Positions 24,900-33,432 of a DNA stretch of 64,000 nt are shown here, one piece after another (positions within the stretch are counted from its first letter, which is position 1; the number at the start of each line of letters is the position of its first letter). The notes beneath the pieces are model-generated. The model was given only the letters and a program-made list of their open reading frames with translations, was not told where the DNA came from and made no database searches. The translations under genes were made by a program, and so were the position numbers. Location: the NCBI RefSeq assembly GCF_000425065.1, contig NZ_AULB01000003.1, positions 124,001 through 188,000 on the forward strand, in the 5' to 3' direction. This DNA comes from Actinomadura rifamycini DSM 43936 (lineage in GTDB: Bacteria > Actinomycetota > Actinomycetes > Streptosporangiales > Streptosporangiaceae).

Positions 24900-26450
24900 G
24901 TGAGCGGGCGGGACGCGGGCGGGTGGGACGCGGGCGGGTGGGACGAGCATGTGGCGGCGGCGCTGCTCGGAACCGAGCGCCGCGACCCGCCCGTCCTCGA
25001 CGGGGAGTCCGGCGGGGAGCCGGGCGGGGACGACGCGGCGGCGCGGCTGCTCGACCAGGCCGCGCTGCTGGCGGTCCGGCGGCGCGCCGGGGCCGTCCCC
25101 GCGCGCGGCGGCGACCTCGAGCCGATCGCCCCGGCGCCGGCCGAGCACGCGCCCGCGGTCCCGGACGCGGCGGCGGCGCGGCTCGCGCGGATCCTGGCCG
25201 GGGAGCAGATCCGGGTGCTGCCGGAGTGGCTGGACGCGGCGGCGGCGCGCGGCCTGCGGGTGCCCGCGCGGCTGCTGCCCGCGCTGCTGGAGCGGGGGCG
25301 CAGCGACCGGATGCTGCGGCCTTCGATCGCGCGGGCGGCCGGGCGGCGCGGCATGTGGCTGGCGCTGCAGAACACCGACTGGGCGTACCTGGTGGGGGCG
25401 GGCCCGGTCCGGTCCGGCGACGACCCGGCGGGCGCGGAGGCGTGGCGGAGCGGCACCCGGCACCGCCGCGCCGCGTACCTGTCGGGGCTGCGCGGCACCG
25501 ATCCGGCGGCGGCGCGGGACCTGCTCCGCGAGACGTGGGACCGCGAGCCCGCGCCCGACCGGGCCGCGTTCCTCGCGACGTTCGCGTGGGGGCTCTCCCC
25601 CGGCGACGAGGAGTTCCTCGAGGCCGCGCTGGACGACCGGGGCAAGGACGTCCGGCAGCTCGCCGCCGACCTGCTCGCCCGGCTGCCCGGCGCGGCGTAC
25701 GGGGAGCGGATGGCGGCGCGGGCCCGCGCGTGCCTGCGGCTGCGGCCCGGCCCGGACGGCCCCCGGCTCGAGGTGGAGGCGCCGCACGAGCACGACGCGG
25801 GGCTCGCCCGCGACGGCGTCCCGTTCCATCCCGGCGGGTCGTTCGCGCCGCGCCCGGGGAGCGGTCCGGTGGGGACGCGGGCGGCGTGGCTGCGGGAGAT
25901 CCTCGCCCGGACGCCGCCGGAGACGTGGCCGCCGCTGCTCGGGCTGCCGCCCGAGGGGATCGTGCGGCTGCCGGTCGCGGGCGGCGGGGCGGGCGACCTG
26001 CACACCGGGTGGGCCCGCGCCGCGCTGAACCGGCGGGACGCCGGATGGGCGCGCGCGCTGCTCGGCGGCGCCGCGGCCGTCGACGAACCGGAGGCGCTCG
26101 CCGACCTGCTGGGCCTCCTGCCGGAGGGCGAGCGGGGCGCGGCGGCGGCCGCGCTCGTCCGGCGGGCGCCGGACCGGGCGGAGCTGCTGCGGCTGCTGGA
26201 GCGGGTGCCGGGCCCGTGGACGGGCCCGCTCGCGGCGGCCGTCGTCACGATCCTGACCGGCGCGGCCGGGCTGCCGACGCGCGCCGCCGAGCACACGCTG
26301 GTGCGGCTGTGCCGGGTCGCCGACCTGCGCCTCGACCCCGGGGCGGCGGAGCGGCTGGCCGGGCATCCGGTGCGCCCGCACCCCCGGCCCCTCACCGACC
26401 TCGTCGAGACGCTGCGGTTCCGCGGCGAGATGCTGAAGGAGCTGAGTTGA
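24900..26450 (+). CDS. DUF5691 family protein
   Basis: A 516-aa soluble, helical, Ala/Leu/Arg-rich protein with HEAT-like character (…AARDLLRETWDREPAPDRAAFLATFAWGLS…DERGKDVRQLAADLLARLPG-type segments). It is recognised mainly by its place directly before a MoxR-like ATPase in this conserved gene set. GTG 24900 has GAGGGG upstream; the N-terminus contains a duplicated GGWDAGGWD. Its last codons overlap the TTG start of the ATPase gene (TTGA). The role is unknown; HEAT-like proteins usually bind partner proteins. Confidence 0.75.
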   Translation: MSGRDAGGWDAGGWDEHVAAALLGTERRDPPVLDGESGGEPGGDDAAARLLDQAALLAVRRRAGAVPARGGDLEPIAPAPAEHAPAVPDAAAARLARILAGEQIRVLPEWLDAAAARGLRVPARLLPALLERGRSDRMLRPSIARAAGRRGMWLALQNTDWAYLVGAGPVRSGDDPAGAEAWRSGTRHRRAAYLSGLRGTDPAAARDLLRETWDREPAPDRAAFLATFAWGLSPGDEEFLEAALDDRGKDVRQLAADLLARLPGAAYGERMAARARACLRLRPGPDGPRLEVEAPHEHDAGLARDGVPFHPGGSFAPRPGSGPVGTRAAWLREILARTPPETWPPLLGLPPEGIVRLPVAGGGAGDLHTGWARAALNRRDAGWARALLGGAAAVDEPEALADLLGLLPEGERGAAAAALVRRAPDRAELLRLLERVPGPWTGPLAAAVVTILTGAAGLPTRAAEHTLVRLCRVADLRLDPGAAERLAGHPVRPHPRPLTDLVETLRFRGEMLKELS

Positions 26451-27562
26451 CCACTCCCCCGAACGGGCGCGGCGCCGCGTCCCCCGAGGCCGTCCTGCGC
26501 CCGCACGCGGAGCAGGAGCACGCGGCGGAGCTGGCCCGGCTCGCCGAGCACGACGACCGGCCGCGCCCGCCCGGCTGGCGGCTGTCGCCGCAGGCCGTCA
26601 CCGTGTACCTGCTCGGCGGCGACCTGCCGGACGGGACGGCGGTCGTCCCGAAGTACGTGGGGCCGCGGCGGCTCGTCGAGGTCGCGGTGGCGACCCTCGC
26701 GACCGACCGGGCGCTGCTGCTCCTCGGCGTGCCGGGGACGGCCAAGACGTGGCTGTCGGAGCACCTGGCGGCGGCGATCAGCGGCGACTCGACGCTGCTG
26801 GTGCAGGGCACGGCGGGCACCCCGGAGGAGGCCGTCCGGTACGGGTGGAACTACGCGCGGCTGCTGGCGGAGGGCCCCTCGGAGGGGGCGCTGGTGGAGA
26901 GCCCGGTCCTGCGGGCGATGCGGCGCGGGTCGGTGGCGCGGATCGAGGAGCTGACCCGGATGCCCGGCGACGTCCAGGACGCGCTGATCACGATCCTGTC
27001 GGAGAAGGCGCTGCCCGTGCCGGAGCTCGGCACGGAGGTGCAGGCCCGCAAGGGGTTCACGGTGATCGCGACGGCGAACGACCGCGACCGGGGCGTGAAC
27101 GAGCCGTCCAGCGCGCTGCGCCGCCGGTTCAACACGGTCGTGCTGCCGCTGCCGGACACCGTCGAGGACGAGGTCGAGATCGTCGCCCGGCGGGTCGCGC
27201 AGATCGGCGCGGGGCTGGAGCTGCCGGAGGCCCCGGCGGGGCTGGAGGAGATCCGCCGGGTCGTGACGGTGTTCCGGGAGCTGCGGTCGGGGCTGACCGG
27301 CGACGGCCGCACCCGGCTGAAGTCGCCCGGCGGGACGCTCGGCACCGCCGAGGCGATCTCGGTCGTGACGGGCGGGCTGGCGCTGGCGGCGCACTTCGGG
27401 GACGGGGTGCTGCGGGCGGCGGACGTCGCCGGCGGCATCGTCGGCGCGGTCGTCCAGGACCCGGCGTCCGACCGGGTGGCCTGGCAGGAGTACCTGGAGA
27501 CGGTGGTGCGCGACCGTCCGGGCTGGGACGACTTCTACCGGGCGTGCCGGGAGGTCTCTTGA
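26447..27562 (+). CDS. MoxR-like AAA ATPase (YehL-like)
   Basis: A 371-aa ATPase starting at TTG 26447 with AAGGAG five bases upstream. Walker A is GVPGTAKT (94-101, Lys100). Walker B appears as ARIEELTR, sensor 1 as VIATANDRDRG and the arginine finger in ALRRRFN. A long C-terminal lid follows. By comparison with E. coli YehL it would be the motor of the set and act on the VWA or DUF5682 partner. It overlaps both neighbours by four bases, so stoichiometric translation is likely. Confidence 0.85.
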   Translation: MTTPPNGRGAASPEAVLRPHAEQEHAAELARLAEHDDRPRPPGWRLSPQAVTVYLLGGDLPDGTAVVPKYVGPRRLVEVAVATLATDRALLLLGVPGTAKTWLSEHLAAAISGDSTLLVQGTAGTPEEAVRYGWNYARLLAEGPSEGALVESPVLRAMRRGSVARIEELTRMPGDVQDALITILSEKALPVPELGTEVQARKGFTVIATANDRDRGVNEPSSALRRRFNTVVLPLPDTVEDEVEIVARRVAQIGAGLELPEAPAGLEEIRRVVTVFRELRSGLTGDGRTRLKSPGGTLGTAEAISVVTGGLALAAHFGDGVLRAADVAGGIVGAVVQDPASDRVAWQEYLETVVRDRPGWDDFYRACREVS

Positions 27563-29772
27563 CGGTCGAGGTGTTCGGCGTCCGGCACCACGGTCCCGGT
27601 TCGGCGCGCGCGCTGCGCACGGCTCTGGAGGAGTTCAAGCCGGACGCGGTGCTGGTCGAGGGCCCGCCGGAGGCCGACGCGCTCGTGGGCCTGGCGGGCG
27701 AACCGGAGATGGTGCCGCCGGTCGCGCTGCTCGCGTACTCGCCGGGGGACGCCGACGGCGAGGGCCGCCGGTCGGCGTTCTGGCCGTTCGCGGAGTTCAG
27801 CCCCGAGTGGCAGGCGATCCGGTACGGGGTGGGCGCGGGCGTGGCCGTCCGGTTCTGCGACCTGCCCGCCGCCGTCGCGTTCGCCGCCCCCGACGGCCCC
27901 GCCGCGCCGGACGTCCGGGTCGACCCGCTCGGGGAGCTGGCGCGCGCCGCCGGGCACGGCGACCCCGAACGCTGGTGGGACGACGTCGTGGAGCACCGCG
28001 ACGGCGGCCCGTCCCCCTTCCCCGCGATCCTCGAGGCGATGGCGGAGCTGCGGGAGCGCGCGGGCCCGCCCGCCGGGGCCGAGGAGCGCCGCGAGGCGTG
28101 CATGCGGCGGACGGTGCGGCGCGCACTTCGGGACGGGCACGAGCGGGTGGCGGTCGTGTGCGGCGCGTGGCACGCCCCGGCCGTGCTCGCCGACGTCCCC
28201 GCCGCGCGCGACGACCGGACCCTGCGCGGCCTGCCCCGGGTGCGGGTCGCGATGACGTGGGTGCCGTGGACGCACGGCCGGCTCGCCGCCCGCTCCCACT
28301 ACGGCGCGGGCGTCGCGTCGCCCGGCTGGTACCACCACCTGTTCACGGCGCCCGACCGGCCCGTCGAGCGGTGGCTCGCCGGGGCCGCGCGGGTGCTGCG
28401 CGGCGAGGACCTGCACGTCTCCCCCGGCCAGGTGATCGAGGCGGTGCGGCTCGCCGGGTCCCTCGCGGCGCTGCGCGGCCGCCCGCTGCCGGGCCTCGAC
28501 GAGGTCACCGAGGCGGCCCGCGCGGTGCTGTGCGAGGGCGCCGAACCCCGCGTTGAGCTGCTGGAGCGGCGCCTCGTCGTGGGCGAGCGCCTCGGCTCGG
28601 TGCCGCCCCGCACCCCGATGGTGCCGCTCCAGCGCGACCTGCACGCGCGGCAGCGGCGGCTGCGGCTGCGGCCGTCGCCCCGGCCCCGCGACCACGACCT
28701 CGACCTGCGCCGCCCCTTCGACCTCGACCGCTCCCGGCTGCTGCACCGGCTGCGGCTGCTCGACGTCGACTGGGGCGTCCCCGCCGGGGGCCGCTCGACC
28801 GGGACGTTCCGGGAGACGTGGACGCTCGAGTGGCGGCCCGAGCTGGACGTCGCGCTGATCGAGGCGGGCGCCTGCGGGACGACCGTGCGGGGCGCCGCGG
28901 CCGTCCGCGCCGAGGCGCTCGCCGCCGACGCCGACGACCTCGCGGAGCTCACCGGCCTCGCCGAACGCTGCCTGCTCGCCGACCTCGGGGAGGCGCTGCC
29001 GGCCGTGCTGCGGGCTCTCGCCGACCGCGCCGCCGTCGACGCCGACGCCCTGCGCCTGATGGCGGCGCTGCCCGCGCTCGTCCGCACCCTGCGGTACGGC
29101 GACGTGCGCGGCACGTCCCGCGACCGGCTCCGCGCCGTCGTGGACGGCCTTCTCGCGCGGATCCGCGTGGGGCTCGCGCCCGCGCTGACCGGCCTGGACG
29201 AGGACGCCGCCCGCGCGGCCCTCGAGCACGTCGACGCCGTGCACGGCGCGCTCGCGCTGCTCGGCGACGAGTCCCGCCTCGCCCGCTGGCGCCGCGCCCT
29301 CGAACGCCTCGTCGCCCGCCCGGAGGGCCTGCACGGCCTGGTCGAGGGCCGCGTCACCCGGCTGCTGCTGGACGCGGGCGTCCTCGACGACGCGCCCGGC
29401 CGGATGGCCCGCGCGGTCTCCGCGGGCGTTCCGCCGGCCCGCGCGGCCGCGTGGGTCGAGGGCTTCCTGTCCGGCGGCGACCTGTCCGGCGGCGGGCTGA
29501 TCCTCATGCACGACGAGGGCCTGCTGCGCCTCGTGGACGCCTGGCTCGCCGACCTGCCCGCCGCCGCGTTCACCGACGTGCTGCCGCTGCTGCGCCGCAC
29601 GTTCGCGACGTTCTCCGCCGCCGAGCGCCGCTCGATCGGCGCCCGCGCCCGCCGCCTGCACGACCCGCGCCCCGCCCGCCCCGGCGCGTCCCCCGCCGGC
29701 GTCGACCCCGACCGCGCGGAGGCCGCCGCCACGACCGTCCGCGCCATCCTCGGCTGGGAGGCCCCCACATGA
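27559..29772 (+). CDS. DUF5682 family protein (YehM-like)
   Basis: A 737-aa soluble protein starting at TTG 27559, four bases after GGGAGG. The N-terminal part opens with EVFGVRHHGPGSARAL and contains PDAVLVEGPPEADALVG and VVCGAWHAPAVLADV. This arrangement recalls TraB/ChaN-type folds, with His and Glu residues placed like active-site groups. The C-terminal half is helical. It corresponds to YehM in the E. coli yehLMPQ order. The biochemical activity is unknown. Confidence 0.75.
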   Translation: MTVEVFGVRHHGPGSARALRTALEEFKPDAVLVEGPPEADALVGLAGEPEMVPPVALLAYSPGDADGEGRRSAFWPFAEFSPEWQAIRYGVGAGVAVRFCDLPAAVAFAAPDGPAAPDVRVDPLGELARAAGHGDPERWWDDVVEHRDGGPSPFPAILEAMAELRERAGPPAGAEERREACMRRTVRRALRDGHERVAVVCGAWHAPAVLADVPAARDDRTLRGLPRVRVAMTWVPWTHGRLAARSHYGAGVASPGWYHHLFTAPDRPVERWLAGAARVLRGEDLHVSPGQVIEAVRLAGSLAALRGRPLPGLDEVTEAARAVLCEGAEPRVELLERRLVVGERLGSVPPRTPMVPLQRDLHARQRRLRLRPSPRPRDHDLDLRRPFDLDRSRLLHRLRLLDVDWGVPAGGRSTGTFRETWTLEWRPELDVALIEAGACGTTVRGAAAVRAEALAADADDLAELTGLAERCLLADLGEALPAVLRALADRAAVDADALRLMAALPALVRTLRYGDVRGTSRDRLRAVVDGLLARIRVGLAPALTGLDEDAARAALEHVDAVHGALALLGDESRLARWRRALERLVARPEGLHGLVEGRVTRLLLDAGVLDDAPGRMARAVSAGVPPARAAAWVEGFLSGGDLSGGGLILMHDEGLLRLVDAWLADLPAAAFTDVLPLLRRTFATFSAAERRSIGARARRLHDPRPARPGASPAGVDPDRAEAAATTVRAILGWEAPT

Positions 29773-30944
29773 CCCTTCCGGACGACGAGCGGATGCGGCG
29801 GTGGCGGCTGGTGCTCGGCGGCGGGCCCGCGGACGGGACGGGCGCCGCGCTCGCGGGGGACGACGCGCGGATGGACGGGGCGCTGGAGCGGCTGTACGGA
29901 AGCGACTCCGGGGAGCGGCGGGCGCGGCCGGGGCGGCGCGGGGCCGGGCTCGGGGACTCGGCGCCGTCGGTGGCGCGGTGGCTGGGCGACGTGCGCGCGT
30001 GCTTCCCGTCGACGGTCGTCCAGGTCATGCAGCGGGACGCGATCGAGCGGCTCGACCTGGCGCGGCTGCTGCTCGAGCCGGAGATGCTGGACGCCGTCGA
30101 ACCGGACGTCCACCTCGTGGGCACGCTGCTGGCGCTGAACACCGTGCTGCCGGACCGGGCGCGGGAGTCGGCGCGGGCCGTGGTGCGGCGGGTCGCGGAC
30201 GACCTGGAGCGGCGGCTCGCGCAGCGGACCCGGTCGGCGGTCGGCGCCGCCCTCGACCGGTCGGCGCGCACCGCCCGCCCGGCGCGGGCCGCCGACGTCG
30301 ACTGGGAGCGGACGGTCCGCGCGAACCTGCGGCACTACCTGCCGGACCGGGGGACGCTCGTCCCGGAGCGGCTGGTCGGGCACGGGCGGCGCGGGCGCGC
30401 GGCGCTGCGGGACGTGGTGCTGTGCGTCGACCAGAGCGGGTCGATGGCGGCGTCGGTGGTGTTCGCCGGGGTGTTCGGCGCGGCGCTCGCGTCGCTGCGG
30501 TCGCTGCGGACGTCGCTGGTGGCGTTCGACACGTCGGTGGTGGACCTGACCGGGCGGCTGCGCGATCCGGTGGACGTCCTGTTCGGCACGCAGCTCGGCG
30601 GCGGCACCGACATCGGGCGGGCGCTCGCCTACTGCGCGGGGCTGGTCACCCGGCCGTCCTCGACGGTGCTGGTGCTGATCAGCGACCTGTTCGAGGGCGG
30701 TTCGCGGGACGAGCTGCTGCGCCGGGCGGCGGCGCTGACGGCGTCCGGGGTACGGGTGGTGGTGCTGCTCGCGCTGTCGGACGACGGGACGCCCGCGCAC
30801 GACCACGGGAACGCGGCGGCGCTCGCCGCGCTGGGCGTGCCCGCGTTCGCGTGCACGCCGGACGCGTTCCCCGACCTCATGGCGGCCGCGATCGAGGGCC
30901 GTGACCTGCGAGGATTCGCCGGAGGAGGGCGGGCCGGGGGGTGA
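29769..30944 (+). CDS. VWA (CoxE-like) domain protein (YehP-like)
   Basis: A 391-aa soluble protein. The C-terminal VWA domain has a complete MIDAS: D221-Q-S-G-S (DQSGSM), Thr in LGGGTDIG and Asp in LISDLFEGG. The N-terminal part is helical. VWA proteins of this type are metal-dependent adaptors driven by MoxR ATPases, here the one at 26447. ATG 29769 overlaps the DUF5682 stop (ATGA). It closes the run. Confidence 0.85.
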   Translation: MTLPDDERMRRWRLVLGGGPADGTGAALAGDDARMDGALERLYGSDSGERRARPGRRGAGLGDSAPSVARWLGDVRACFPSTVVQVMQRDAIERLDLARLLLEPEMLDAVEPDVHLVGTLLALNTVLPDRARESARAVVRRVADDLERRLAQRTRSAVGAALDRSARTARPARAADVDWERTVRANLRHYLPDRGTLVPERLVGHGRRGRAALRDVVLCVDQSGSMAASVVFAGVFGAALASLRSLRTSLVAFDTSVVDLTGRLRDPVDVLFGTQLGGGTDIGRALAYCAGLVTRPSSTVLVLISDLFEGGSRDELLRRAAALTASGVRVVVLLALSDDGTPAHDHGNAAALAALGVPAFACTPDAFPDLMAAAIEGRDLRGFAGGGRAGG

Positions 30945-30973
30945 GCGCCCGGCCTCCGGCCGCGGACCTGCGC

Positions 30974-30993
30974 TATGGTTGCTCATATGAGCA
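30974..30993 (+). promoter_or_regulatory. Leaderless promoter element and ArsR/SmtB-type operator
   Basis: TATGGT (30974-30979) fits a -10 box seven bases before ATG 30987. The perfect 14-bp palindrome TGCTCATATGAGCA (30980-30993) covers the start codon. ArsR/SmtB repressors bind such imperfect 12-2-12 sites containing ATATG, so the ArsR gene is probably self-repressed until metal binds. Confidence 0.6.
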
Positions 30994-31370
30994 CTCCTTC
31001 AGATGTCGCGACCGCCGAGGAATGCGCCGTCCGGGTCGTCGATCCGGAGAAGGTCGCCCTGGTCCGGGCCGCGCTGCCGGACGGGGACACGATCGGCGAG
31101 CTCGCGCAGGTGTTCGGGCTGCTGTCCGACCCGGGCCGGCTGCGCGTGATCACCGCGCTGCTCGAAGGCGGCGAGATGTGCGTGTGCGACATCGCGGCGT
31201 CCTGCGGGCATTCGGAGTCGGCGGTGTCGCACCCCCTGCGGCTGCTGCGCGCGAGCCGGGTCGTCCAGGTGCGGCGGGCCGGGCGGCGGGCGTACTACCG
31301 GCTGGACGACTCGCACGTCCGGATGCTCCTGGACCTGGCCCTCGCGCACGTCGGGGAGGACGGGTCATGA
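30987..31370 (+). CDS. ArsR/SmtB-family metal-sensing repressor with both alpha3N and alpha5 site residues
   Basis: A 127-aa winged-helix repressor. The HTH is HSESAVSHPLRLLRASRVVQ. The alpha-5 zinc site is intact and SmtB-like: Asp108, His110, His121, Glu124 (DxHx10HxxE). In addition Cys13, Cys65, Cys67 and Asp68 (MCVCDIA) fit an alpha-3N site. Zinc is the best guess, with Cd/Pb also possible. Start 30987 is preferred to 30975 because it matches the -10 spacing. It overlaps the CDF exporter gene (ATGA). Confidence 0.85.
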   Translation: MSTPSDVATAEECAVRVVDPEKVALVRAALPDGDTIGELAQVFGLLSDPGRLRVITALLEGGEMCVCDIAASCGHSESAVSHPLRLLRASRVVQVRRAGRRAYYRLDDSHVRMLLDLALAHVGEDGS

Positions 31371-32365
31371 CGGCGGCGCGGCACGGGCACGGCGCCGAGC
31401 AGGGGCACGGCCACGGGCACGGCATCTCCGCGAGCGCGGACCGGCGGCTGCTCGGCGGGGCGCTCGCGCTGATCGTGGGCTACATGTCGGTCGAGGTGGT
31501 GATCGGCTTCCTCGCCGGGTCGCTGGCCCTGATGACCGACGCGGCGCACATGATGACGGACGCGTTCGCGATCGCGCTCGCGCTGGTGGCGATGCGGATC
31601 GCGGCCCGGCCGCCGAAGGGCGGGTACACCTACGGGCTGCGCCGCTCGGAGATCCTGTCGGCGCAGCTCAACGGGCTGACGCTGATCCTGCTCACGGTGT
31701 ACTTCGTCTACGAGGGCGTGCACCGGCTCATCGACCCGCCGGAGGTGGACGGCCGGTTCGTCTTCTTCACGGCGCTGGCCGGGGTCGTGGTCAACCTGAT
31801 CGCGACGTGGCTGATCGGCAAGGCGAACCGGAGCAGCCTGAACGTCGAGGGAGCGTTCCAGCACATCCTTAACGACCTGTTCGCGTTCATCGCCACGGCG
31901 ATCGCGGGGCTGCTGGTCTGGACGGCCGGGTTCGCGCGGGCCGACGCGATCGCGTCGCTGGTGGTCGCGGCGCTGATGCTCAAGGCCGGGTACGGGCTGC
32001 TGCGGGACGCGGGCCGGGTGCTGATGGAGGCGGCGCCCGCGGGCATCGACCCCGCCGAGCTGGGTGCCCGGCTGGCGCGGCGGCCGTGCGTGGAGGAGGT
32101 CCACGACCTGCACGTGTGGGAGGTCAGCTCGGGCTACCCGGCGCTGTCGGCGCACGTGCTGGTGGACGGCGAGGGCGACTGCCACGCGGTGCGCCGGGAC
32201 CTGCAGGAGGTCCTGCGGGCCTGGTACGGGATCACGCACACGACGCTGGAGGTCGACCACGCGGCGGCGTCCGCCGTCCACTGCGACGACGCGCACGGGC
32301 CCCGGCACGTGTCGGACTCGCCGGAGCCGCACCGGCACGCGGGCTCGGCGCCCTGCGGCCACTGA
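31367..32365 (+). CDS. Cation diffusion facilitator, zinc exporter (CzcD/ZitB-like)
   Basis: A 332-aa inner-membrane Zn2+/H+ antiporter with six helices and a cytoplasmic C-terminal domain. Metal-site helices carry HMMTD (DAAHMMTDAF) and HILND. Both ends are His-rich: HGHGAEQGHGHGHG at the N-terminus, and Cys/His pairs in the tail ending PCGH. They could buffer or deliver zinc. It is translationally coupled to the ArsR sensor, so export is induced by excess metal. Its stop is only four bases from the convergent amidohydrolase. Confidence 0.9.
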   Translation: MTAARHGHGAEQGHGHGHGISASADRRLLGGALALIVGYMSVEVVIGFLAGSLALMTDAAHMMTDAFAIALALVAMRIAARPPKGGYTYGLRRSEILSAQLNGLTLILLTVYFVYEGVHRLIDPPEVDGRFVFFTALAGVVVNLIATWLIGKANRSSLNVEGAFQHILNDLFAFIATAIAGLLVWTAGFARADAIASLVVAALMLKAGYGLLRDAGRVLMEAAPAGIDPAELGARLARRPCVEEVHDLHVWEVSSGYPALSAHVLVDGEGDCHAVRRDLQEVLRAWYGITHTTLEVDHAAASAVHCDDAHGPRHVSDSPEPHRHAGSAPCGH

Positions 32366-32369
32366 CCGG

Positions 32370-33269
32370 TCAGCCGGGGACGCCGAGCAGCTTCGCGGGG
32401 CCGTCCCAGCAGACGGCGCGGAGCCAGTCGTCGCCGAGGCCGAGGCGGGCGAGGCCCTCGAGCTGGTGGGCGTACGCGTACGGGATGTTGGGGAAGTCGG
32501 TGCCGAGCAGGACGCGCCCGGCGAGGCCGAGGTCGCGCAGCCGGGGCATGAGGGCGTCCGGGAACTCGGACAGGCCGAAGTCGGTGAACACCATCGTGGT
32601 GTCGAGACGGACGCCCTCGTACCGGTCGGCGAGCTCGAAGAACCCGGCGCACTCGGGGGCGCCCATGTGCGCGACGACCGCCGACAGGCGGGGGTGCCGG
32701 GCGAGGACGCCGCCGAACGGGCCGGGCCCGGTGAAGCCGTTCGCGACCGGGCCCGATCCGGCGTGGACGAGCGCGGTGACGCCCGCGTCGGCGAGCGTCC
32801 CCCACACCTCGTCGAGTTCGGGCGCGCGGGGGTCGAACCCGCCGACCTGCAGGTGGACCTTGAACACGCGGGCGCCAGCGTCGATCGCCCGGCGGACGTA
32901 GCCGGCGGCGTCCGGCTCGGGGAAGAACGTCGCGGTCTGCACGCACTCCGGGACGCGTGCGGCGAACTCCGCGGCCCACGCGTTCAGCGACTCGGCCATG
33001 CCGGGACGGTGCGGGTACAGCAGGGACGTGAACGCGCGGACGCCGCGGTCGCGCAGGAACGCGATCCGCTCGTCCTCGGGGAGCCGGTACCGGATGGGCC
33101 ACTCGGTGCCGATCAGCGGTCCGGCCCGGTCGAAGTACTCCCACACCGCGTCCATCAGGCGCGGCGGCATGAAGTGGGTGTGGACGTCGATCAGCCCGGG
33201 GAGGCCCAGCGCCCGCCAGAAGCCGGTGATCTCGGCGTCCGAACGCGGCCCGGAACGTGGTTCGGTCAC
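32370..33269 (-). CDS. Amidohydrolase-2 family metal-dependent hydrolase
   Basis: A 299-aa TIM-barrel enzyme of the ACMSD/Amidohydro_2 type. Visible metal-site elements are DVHTHF, KVHLQVGG, HAGSG, HMGAPE and GTDFPN. It should hydrolyse or decarboxylate a small carboxylated substrate, but the specific reaction is not readable. GTG 33269 has no ribosome site; TAGAGT (33276-33281 on this strand) ends six bases upstream and suggests a leaderless transcript. Confidence 0.75.
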   Translation of the reverse strand: MTEPRSGPRSDAEITGFWRALGLPGLIDVHTHFMPPRLMDAVWEYFDRAGPLIGTEWPIRYRLPEDERIAFLRDRGVRAFTSLLYPHRPGMAESLNAWAAEFAARVPECVQTATFFPEPDAAGYVRRAIDAGARVFKVHLQVGGFDPRAPELDEVWGTLADAGVTALVHAGSGPVANGFTGPGPFGGVLARHPRLSAVVAHMGAPECAGFFELADRYEGVRLDTTMVFTDFGLSEFPDALMPRLRDLGLAGRVLLGTDFPNIPYAYAHQLEGLARLGLGDDWLRAVCWDGPAKLLGVPG

Positions 33270-33324
33270 GCCCGCACTCTACGTGATCTCTGTCGGGAGC
33301 CCCGGCTCACCCGGTGTTTCACCG

Positions 33325-33350
33325 TTGAGTAATCGGTTTATAAAATATCG
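33325..33350. promoter_or_regulatory. AT-rich island between divergent genes
   Basis: The stretch around AATCGGTTTATAAAATATCG is among the most AT-rich in the window and lies between the amidohydrolase and lipid-kinase genes. TATAAA at 33339-33344 could act as a -10 element, but no -35 fits well. TAGGGT at 33379-33384 is the better -10 for the kinase gene. Confidence 0.35.
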
Positions 33351-33432
33351 GGCCGGGGATCGCGGTCCACGTCACCGGTAGGGTGGCGCCGAACGTGGAA
33401 TGGGCGAGCGCCCGGAGGCGGAGCAACCTGAG

